Below are positions 1 through 5,002 of a stretch of DNA of 5,002 nt, piece after piece (the stretch's first letter is position 1; each line of letters starts with the position of its first letter). The position numbers and the translations under genes are program-made. The notes below the pieces were generated by a model. It had not been told where the DNA came from. It saw nothing but the letters and a program-made list of their open reading frames with translations, and did no database searches. The stretch comes from Muribaculaceae bacterium (lineage in GTDB: Bacteria > Bacteroidota > Bacteroidia > Bacteroidales > Muribaculaceae). Location: NCBI GenBank assembly GCA_020026215.1, contig JAHHQT010000112.1:1-5002 (forward strand). The letters run 5' to 3'.

Positions 1-1159
1 ATGTGTAGAGGCTGAAGGTCTTGCTTCTGAAAATGATGTAATTGCCGCTTTCAAAAAATTGCAGGAATTGCACGACAAATGGCGAGAAATCGGTCCAGTT
101 GTTAAAGATTTAAGAGAAGACTTGTGGAAACGCTTCAAAGAAGCATCTACAGTAATCAATAAAAAACACCAAGCATTCTTTGATGAGAAGAAAGGCAGAG
201 AAAAAGAAAACGAAGATGCTAAAGTGGCTATTTGTGAAGAAGCGGAAGCTATCGATTTCTCTCAACTTGGTACTTATTTGAAATGGGACGAAGCTACAAA
301 ACAAATTATTGCTTTGCAAGAACGCTGGAAAACATTAGGTTTTGCTTCTCGTAAAGTCAATAACGACTTGTTTGCACGTTTCCGTAAAACTTGCGACGCG
401 TTCTTCGCTGCAAAAGCTGAATTCTTCAAGGTGATGAAAGACCAATCTGCTCAAAACTTGGCTAAAAAACATGAATTGTGTGAAAAGGCTGAGGCTTTGA
501 AAGATTCTACAGACTGGAAGAAGACTGCTGATGAATTGACAGCTTTGCAAAAGGAATGGAAGACTATCGGTCCTGTTGCCAAAAAGAGCGGAGATGCTGT
601 TTGGAAACGTTTCATTGCAGCTTGCGACTATTTCTTTGAAAACAAGAATAAAAATACAACGAATGTTCGTAAAGTTGAACATGACAACTTGAAAGCAAAG
701 AAAGCCGTTGTTGAAAAATTGAAGACAATCGATGAAAATCTTTCTAAAGAAGAAATCAAGAAATTGTTAAAGGCTTTGTCTGCTGAATTCCAAGGTATAG
801 GTCACGTTCCTTACAAAGAAAAAGACAAACTTTACGAAGACTATAAGAACGCATTGAATGCAGCATACGACAAGTTTGACATCAACGAAACTCGTGCTCG
901 TTTTGAAAACTATGCAAACAATGTTGAAGAATTGGCTAACGACAAGAATCGTTTGTTCCGTGAACGTGAAAAATTGGTTCGCCAATACGAATCGAAACAC
1001 AATGAAATCAAGACTTATGAAAATAATCTTGGATTCTTCAATGTTTCCTCTAAGTCAGGCAACAGCGTACTTAAAGAAATGGAACGCCGTGTAGCTAAAG
1101 CCAAAGAAGAATTGGCAGCTTTAGAGAAGAAAATTGAGCTTATTGACGATAAGCTATAA
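1..1159 (+). CDS. DUF349 tandem-repeat protein, 3' part (5' truncated)
   Basis: The reading frame is open from base 2 with no start before the window edge, so about 385 C-terminal residues are visible; a TTG at 59 is an internal Leu codon, not a credible start. The sequence shows at least three good copies and one weaker copy of a repeat built as L-Q-x-x-W-(K/R)-x-(I/L)-G, then (L/V)(W/F)-x-R-F and an F-F pair. The Trp codons lie at 80, 326 and 557, with Phe replacing Trp at 788 (spacing 82, 77 and 77 residues). This is the DUF349 pattern. The last ~105 residues are charged and helical, with a heptad-like end (around KAKEELAALEKKIELID), so probably a coiled coil. There is no signal peptide or membrane segment in the visible part, so it is probably cytoplasmic. 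Family function is not established. Bacteroidetes homologues are, from memory, around 600 residues, which fits loss of the N-terminal third here. Confidence 0.88.
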   Translation, partial: CVEAEGLASENDVIAAFKKLQELHDKWREIGPVVKDLREDLWKRFKEASTVINKKHQAFFDEKKGREKENEDAKVAICEEAEAIDFSQLGTYLKWDEATKQIIALQERWKTLGFASRKVNNDLFARFRKTCDAFFAAKAEFFKVMKDQSAQNLAKKHELCEKAEALKDSTDWKKTADELTALQKEWKTIGPVAKKSGDAVWKRFIAACDYFFENKNKNTTNVRKVEHDNLKAKKAVVEKLKTIDENLSKEEIKKLLKALSAEFQGIGHVPYKEKDKLYEDYKNALNAAYDKFDINETRARFENYANNVEELANDKNRLFREREKLVRQYESKHNEIKTYENNLGFFNVSSKSGNSVLKEMERRVAKAKEELAALEKKIELIDDKL

Positions 1160-1178
1160 TTAAATAGATTATTAATTT

Positions 1179-1220
1179 TAAGTATCCGCACCGCACCTTG
1201 ACGTGTGATGCGGATATTTA
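1179..1220 (+). repeat. Imperfect inverted repeat / RNA hairpin between DUF349 gene and sugar transferase
   Basis: The left arm (1179-1190, core TATCCGCA) pairs with the right arm (1209-1220, core TGCGGATA). That gives 12 pairs including one G-U, then a C/A mismatch, then five more pairs (1192-1196 with 1203-1207, one G-U) closing a six-base loop CTTGAC. This is the only GC-rich structure in an otherwise AT-rich gap. It lies 19 bases after the DUF349 stop and ends 8 bases before the preferred ATG of the transferase. It could be an intrinsic terminator for the upstream gene, although the bases after the GC core (TTTATAGTAAAA) are a poor U-tract. It could instead be a leader structure that modulates the downstream start. 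The pairing is seen directly; the role is inferred. Confidence 0.6.
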
Positions 1221-1228
1221 TAGTAAAA

Positions 1229-2611
1229 ATGTCGATTGTGGATAGCAAGGGAAGATATGGCAGTTTTATATTAAAGATTTTGACTATTTTCGATTTCGTT
1301 ATTCTGAACTTGGTCTATCTCTTTATTATATTTAATGTTGCTGACATCGGTGATTTTAAAAACAAAATCACTTGGTTGCTTATCAACATTTCTTATGTGC
1401 CCGTTATTTACTTTTACTCTGAAGTTCATACCAAGCGTATCCTGTTTGTGGATAAGGTGCTGGGGATACTGATCAAGGCAGCTCTGGTACATGTGTGCAG
1501 TATGATTACCTTCATGTTTATCATGGGGTTTGAAGACATTCCTATTCGGGTTTATGTCTATTTCTATCTGTTGCTCTATGCCTTGTTGGGTTTCTGGTGG
1601 ATTTCTTCCAGAATGATTCTGAAATTCTTCCGTCGTCGTGGATTGAATTTCCGCCGTATTGTCATTGTCGGATGGAATGGTACGTCAAAGCGTATGTATC
1701 AGGAAATTAAGTGCGATAAAGGGTATGGCTATAAGGTGATAGGAATCTTCGATAATGGAAAATACAAGGATGTGAAAATCACTGGTAAATTATCAGAATT
1801 GGAACAATTTGTTGTCAAGGAAAATGTAGATGAAATATATTGTTCGTTACCTTCGGAAGAAGCCAATGTGGGTGAAGTTATCAAAATTGCCGACAATCAC
1901 GATGTACAATTCTTCTATGTACCGATGATTAGCGGTTTTATGACGACTACATTTTCATTGTCTTCATTTGGAAACATTCCTATTTTGGTCTATCGTCCGA
2001 ACCCATTGCAATCATATATTAACCGTTTCTTGAAGCGAGTGTTTGACTTGGTATTTTCAATCATTGCAATCCTATTGGTTTCTTGTACTATCTTGATTCC
2101 AATTATTATTGCCATCAAGATTTCATCACCGGGTCCGATTTTCTTCAAGCAGAAACGTACGGGATACAGAGGCAAGGAATTTACTTGCTATAAGTTCCGT
2201 TCGATGAAGGTCAATGCTGATGCTGATACCAAACAGGCGACCAAGAATGACCCTCGAAAAACTAAGGTGGGCGATTTCTTGAGAAAGTCAAGTATCGATG
2301 AATTGCCTCAATTCTTGAATGTGCTTGTGGGTAATATGTCAGTTGTCGGTCCACGTCCTCACATGGTGAAACAAACCGAAGAATACAGTAAGTTGATTGA
2401 TAAATATATGGTTCGACACATGATTAAACCGGGTATTACAGGATTGGCTCAGGTTTATGGATACCGTGGTCAGACTGAGGAACTTTGGCAAATGGAGAAA
2501 CGTGTCGAATACGATGTGAGATACATTGAAACTTGGTCATTGGGACTGGATATTAAAATTATAATAAGGACTATTGTAAACGCGTTCCGAGGAGAAAAGA
2601 ATGCCTTCTAA
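1229..2611 (+). CDS. Undecaprenyl-phosphate hexose-1-phosphate transferase (WcaJ-type initiating sugar transferase)
   Basis: Predicted inner-membrane enzyme (460 residues) that transfers a sugar-1-phosphate, commonly glucose-1-P, from a UDP-sugar to undecaprenyl phosphate, starting exopolysaccharide, capsule or glycan assembly. Four hydrophobic helices lie at about residues 13-36, 48-64, 78-100 and 108-126. A CoA-binding/Rossmann-like domain follows, starting near RRIVIVGWNGT (142-152). A fifth hydrophobic segment (272-298) contains a Pro, as in the re-entrant helix of this family. The C-terminal catalytic domain has KRVFDL, SSPGPIFFKQKRTG, KFRSMK (322-327), SIDELPQ with the catalytic Asp-Glu pair (357-358), VVGPRP and KPGITGLAQVYGYRG. 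Length and order are normal for the polytopic family. I chose ATG 1229 because MSIVDSKGRYGSF resembles family N-termini; GTG 1205 and ATG 1208 are in frame but lie inside a hairpin. It overlaps recQ by 11 bases. Sugar specificity cannot be read from the sequence, and no other glycosyltransferases are visible nearby. Confidence 0.93.
   Translation: MSIVDSKGRYGSFILKILTIFDFVILNLVYLFIIFNVADIGDFKNKITWLLINISYVPVIYFYSEVHTKRILFVDKVLGILIKAALVHVCSMITFMFIMGFEDIPIRVYVYFYLLLYALLGFWWISSRMILKFFRRRGLNFRRIVIVGWNGTSKRMYQEIKCDKGYGYKVIGIFDNGKYKDVKITGKLSELEQFVVKENVDEIYCSLPSEEANVGEVIKIADNHDVQFFYVPMISGFMTTTFSLSSFGNIPILVYRPNPLQSYINRFLKRVFDLVFSIIAILLVSCTILIPIIIAIKISSPGPIFFKQKRTGYRGKEFTCYKFRSMKVNADADTKQATKNDPRKTKVGDFLRKSSIDELPQFLNVLVGNMSVVGPRPHMVKQTEEYSKLIDKYMVRHMIKPGITGLAQVYGYRGQTEELWQMEKRVEYDVRYIETWSLGLDIKIIIRTIVNAFRGEKNAF
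2590..2594 (+). promoter_or_regulatory. Shine-Dalgarno-like site for recQ
   Basis: AGGAG lies six bases upstream of the ATG at 2601, inside the last codons of the sugar transferase gene. The position and spacing are good for a ribosome-binding site and support 2601 as the recQ start. It stands out because Bacteroidetes genes usually lack a clear Shine-Dalgarno sequence, and the other two starts in this window have only A/T-rich leaders. It is also constrained by the coding sequence of the upstream gene (Arg-Gly-Glu codons), so chance is possible. Confidence 0.5.
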
Positions 2612-4715
2612 TATAGATATTAAAAAGACATCACTGAAGCTGTTGAAACAATTTTATGGTTTCGACAGCTTTCGTCCTATTCAATATGATGTAATTGAAC
2701 ATGTTGCCCAAGGGGGAGATGCAATGGTATTGATGCCTACTGGTGGCGGCAAGTCGGTTTGTTATCAAATCCCGGCTTTGTTGTCCGACGGCTGTGCCAT
2801 TGTTGTATCACCGCTATTGGCATTGATGAAAGACCAGGTGGATGCCTTGCGAAGCAATGGTATTCCTGCGGCTGCCATCAACAGTATGCAGACAGAAACG
2901 AGTAACCGTGAAATTGTAGAGAAAGTATTTGCAGGGCAAATCAAACTTCTTTATATTTCTCCAGAAAGGCTGTTGTCGGAAATTGAGATGTGGTCATCAT
3001 CCTTGAAAATCAATCTGATTGCTATTGATGAGGCGCACTGTATTTCACAATGGGGGCATGACTTCCGACCTGAATACACTAAATTGGCGGTATTGAAGAA
3101 AACATTTCCCAATGTGCCGATTATGGCATTGACCGCTACAGCCGATAAGATAACCCGCGATGATATATTGAAACAATTAGGTTTGAAAAATGCCAAATTG
3201 TTTATTTCGTCATTCGACCGTCCTAATTTGTCGTTGAATGTTGTTCCAAACTTCAATGATGCCCAAAAGTTGGAACGTATAGCGGATTTCATTGCAGAGC
3301 ACAAAGGACAGAGTGGTATTGTCTATTGTTTGAGCCGTGCCAATACCGAGAAGGTAGAGGCTTTCCTTCTACGTGAAGGCTATAGGGTGGCTTGTTATCA
3401 TGCAGGATTGAGTAATAATCAGCGCCAACAAGTGCAACAACAGTTTCTGGACGATGAAATACAGATTATTTGTGCTACGATTGCCTTCGGGATGGGGATT
3501 GACAAGAGCAATATCCGTTGGGTGATTCATTTCAATATGCCGAAGAATGTGGAATGCTACTATCAGGAAATCGGTAGGGCTGGACGTGACGGAATGCCTT
3601 CAGATACGCTGATGTTCTATTCCTATGGTGATGTGGCGATGTTGAATCACTTTGTTGAGGAGTCAGGACAAACTGAAATCAACAAGGAGAAATTGACACG
3701 TATGCAGCAATATGCAGAAGCAAGTGTTTGTCGCCGTCGTATGCTGTTAAGTTATTTCAATGAACGCTTTGACCATGATTGTGGCAATTGTGATGTTTGC
3801 AAGAATCCTCCTGAACGTTTCGACGGTACAAAATTATGTCAAATGGCGATTAGTGCCGTGGCCAGAGCTGAACAGAAAATTGGTTTCCTTACTTTGATTG
3901 ATGTGTTGCGGGGTGCTCGTAATGCCAAAATATTGGAAAGAGGTCTGGATAAAATCAAGACTTTCGGTGTCGGAGCTACCTTGTCGGCAGTGGTTTGGAG
4001 TCGTTATATTCTGCAAATGGTGCAAATCGGTTTGTTTGAAATTGCCTATAACGAAAAGAACCATTTGAAGATTACGTCATACGGTTGGGATGTTGTCCGT
4101 GGCAACGGTCTGGTGATGATGTCAAAGATTGTGTTCCATGATCGTAAGAAATTGAAAGAGTCGGCTATTAAAAAGGTTTCACCACAAGAGCAGTTATTCA
4201 ACAATTTGAAGGACTTGCGCTTTGTCTTGTCGAAGAAAGAAGGTGTTCCTGCCTATATTATCTTTGGCGACCAAGTTTTGCAGGATATGGTAGAAAAGCA
4301 ACCGATTTCTATTGAAGAATTTGCCAATATTTCGGGAGTGGGTAACAATAAACTCGTTCGCTATGGTAAACAGTTTATCGGTGTGATTCGTAAGTTTAAG
4401 GGATTGCCTGCCAACGAAAATGGCTCGTCAGAAAATATCACCTTATATCTGTATGAACATGGCTATGACATTCCAGCCATTGCCAAATTGCGTGATTTGA
4501 AGAAATCGACTGTCTGTTCGCATATCGCCAAGTTGATTCAACTGAACAAGATTGTGGACTACTATAAGGTGATAGACGAAGCGACTTATCAACTTATCAT
4601 TGATAAATACAAAACGAAGAAAGAGGGTTTGCTGTTTGAATTAAAAGGTCAAATTGATACTGATTTAATTCCAATAGCCTTGGCAATATTCCGTGTGAAG
4701 CAAAATTTCATGTAA
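2601..4715 (+). CDS. recQ: ATP-dependent DNA helicase RecQ
   Basis: A 3'-5' superfamily 2 DNA helicase of 704 residues, acting on the chromosome in recombination and stalled-fork repair. In order: motif 0 (FDSFRPIQ, 21-28); Walker A MPTGGGKS (45-52, Lys51); DEAH box (143-146) followed by the aromatic-rich loop SQWGHDFRPEY; motif III LTATAD; motif V CATIAFGMGIDK; motif VI QEIGRAGRDG (322-331). The zinc-binding cysteines are at 377, 394, 397 and 400. An RQC winged-helix region spans about 405-505 and an HRDC domain about 528-600. The extra ~100 residues at the end (about 612-700) look like the helix-turn-helix extension seen in many Bacteroidetes and Firmicutes RecQ proteins, which makes it longer than E. 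coli RecQ (about 609). All key residues are intact, so it should be active. The start is ATG 2601 with AGGAG six bases upstream, overlapping the transferase gene by 11 bases, so cotranscription is expected. Some genomes in this group carry more than one RecQ, so it may not be the only copy. Confidence 0.97.
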   Translation: MPSNIDIKKTSLKLLKQFYGFDSFRPIQYDVIEHVAQGGDAMVLMPTGGGKSVCYQIPALLSDGCAIVVSPLLALMKDQVDALRSNGIPAAAINSMQTETSNREIVEKVFAGQIKLLYISPERLLSEIEMWSSSLKINLIAIDEAHCISQWGHDFRPEYTKLAVLKKTFPNVPIMALTATADKITRDDILKQLGLKNAKLFISSFDRPNLSLNVVPNFNDAQKLERIADFIAEHKGQSGIVYCLSRANTEKVEAFLLREGYRVACYHAGLSNNQRQQVQQQFLDDEIQIICATIAFGMGIDKSNIRWVIHFNMPKNVECYYQEIGRAGRDGMPSDTLMFYSYGDVAMLNHFVEESGQTEINKEKLTRMQQYAEASVCRRRMLLSYFNERFDHDCGNCDVCKNPPERFDGTKLCQMAISAVARAEQKIGFLTLIDVLRGARNAKILERGLDKIKTFGVGATLSAVVWSRYILQMVQIGLFEIAYNEKNHLKITSYGWDVVRGNGLVMMSKIVFHDRKKLKESAIKKVSPQEQLFNNLKDLRFVLSKKEGVPAYIIFGDQVLQDMVEKQPISIEEFANISGVGNNKLVRYGKQFIGVIRKFKGLPANENGSSENITLYLYEHGYDIPAIAKLRDLKKSTVCSHIAKLIQLNKIVDYYKVIDEATYQLIIDKYKTKKEGLLFELKGQIDTDLIPIALAIFRVKQNFM

Positions 4716-4743
4716 ACGGAATGGTCGCATGCTCCAAAAATTA

Positions 4744-4751
4744 TATATTTG
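4744..4751 (+). promoter_or_regulatory. Bacteroidetes-type promoter -7 box for the downstream hydrolase gene
   Basis: TATATTTG matches the Bacteroidetes -7 consensus TAnnTTTG at every fixed position. It lies in the 60-base gap after recQ, 24 bases before the ATG at 4776. Transcription would start a few bases downstream, leaving a short A/T-rich leader of roughly 15-20 bases. No TTTG -33 element is visible at the usual 19-21 base spacing (the region reads GGAATGG), so the promoter may be weak or dependent on an activator. The box is seen; promoter activity is inferred. Confidence 0.5.
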
Positions 4752-4775
4752 TAGAACTAATTTAAAATCATAATT

Positions 4776-5002
4776 ATGAAAAACCTAACTAAGTCTTTAT
4801 TAAGATTAATGTTGTTCCTGCCAGCATTGGCAGCGAGTAATGTTTTTGCTGAAGATACAGAGCAACCGTTGAAATACGTGAATGCTTTGGAATTCAGAAT
4901 GATTAACCAAATTACAGAAGAAACAAAAACTCCTTATACCCGTATCCCTAAATATTTGGAAGACAGCGTACGCCATGACCTATGGCAACGTTCACAATGC
5001 AG
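4776..5002 (+). CDS. Exported protein, probable SGNH/GDSL-family hydrolase, N-terminal part (3' truncated)
   Basis: Seventy-five codons plus two bases are visible before the window ends, in an open frame from ATG 4776. The first 25 residues form a Sec signal peptide: Lys2, Lys6 and Arg10, a hydrophobic core LMLFLPALAA, and a likely signal peptidase I cut after VFA (residue 25). There is no lipobox cysteine, so the mature protein is probably periplasmic or secreted. The mature start (KYVNALEFRMINQ, then TPYTRIPKYLEDSVRHDLW) resembles, from memory, the N-terminal beta domain that precedes the SGNH hydrolase domain in Bacteroidetes carbohydrate or acyl esterases. The catalytic GDS motif and Ser/His residues would lie beyond the window, so activity cannot be judged. 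It is short for its family only because of truncation. The preceding -7 box suggests transcription separate from recQ. The gene itself is near certain; the family call is moderate. Confidence 0.75.
   Translation, partial: MKNLTKSLLRLMLFLPALAASNVFAEDTEQPLKYVNALEFRMINQITEETKTPYTRIPKYLEDSVRHDLWQRSQC

Noticed and set aside
59..61. TTG as a start codon for the DUF349 protein
   Set aside because: The frame is open upstream to base 2 and encodes residues that continue the same helical repeat; TTG here is an ordinary Leu within the L-Q-x-L motif.
335..682. Antisense open frame of 115 codons inside the DUF349 gene
   Set aside because: It is opposite a clearly coding repeat protein, its translation is Phe/Ser/Cys-rich as expected from the complement of Lys/Glu codons, and it has no recognisable domain or leader.
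858..1094. + strand open frame of 78 codons in another frame of the DUF349 gene
   Set aside because: It is fully nested in the real gene, low in complexity (Thr/Leu/Asn-rich), and lacks a start context or motif.
1158..1177. AATTAA / TTAATT inverted repeat around the DUF349 stop codon
   Set aside because: It is only six A/T pairs with an eight-base loop in AT-rich sequence; expected by chance and too weak for a terminator.
2951..3304. Antisense open frame of 117 codons inside recQ
   Set aside because: It lies opposite the conserved DEAH and motif III region of RecQ and has no recognisable motif, so it is a shadow frame.
4727..4732. GCATGC palindrome after recQ
   Set aside because: A six-base palindrome with no extended stem or U-tract; not a convincing terminator or operator.

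Overview
The window looks like ordinary chromosome from a member of the Bacteroidetes, most likely Bacteroidales (a Bacteroides, Phocaeicola or Prevotella relative). The grounds are the moderately AT-rich composition, the combination of a DUF349 repeat protein, a RecQ with a long C-terminal extension and an SGNH-type secreted hydrolase, the A-rich translation starts, and a TAnnTTTG box (the Bacteroidetes sigma-70 -7 element) before the last gene. The genus cannot be fixed from this sequence alone.

Layout, all on the + strand: (1) the 3' part of a DUF349 tandem-repeat protein (to 1159), with its start outside the window; (2) a 69-base gap dominated by a strong imperfect hairpin (1179-1220); (3) a complete polyprenyl-phosphate hexose-1-phosphate transferase of the WcaJ type (1229-2611), which primes surface polysaccharide or glycan synthesis at the inner membrane; (4) a complete RecQ DNA helicase (2601-4715) whose start lies inside the transferase gene and is preceded by an AGGAG ribosome-binding site; (5) a 60-base gap holding a Bacteroidetes-type -7 promoter box; (6) the first 75 codons of an exported protein resembling Bacteroidetes SGNH/GDSL hydrolases (4776 onward), which runs off the end.

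The transferase and recQ overlap by 11 bases and are almost certainly cotranscribed and perhaps translationally coupled, although their known roles (envelope glycan priming and DNA repair) are unrelated. The DUF349 gene may be read through into them or be separated by the hairpin. The hydrolase probably begins its own transcription unit. No gap exceeds 300 bases. I saw no tRNA, rRNA, CRISPR, insertion sequence, phage or toxin-antitoxin signature, and nothing that makes a convincing undescribed system. The points most worth checking are the hairpin against the transferase start and the transferase/recQ overlap.
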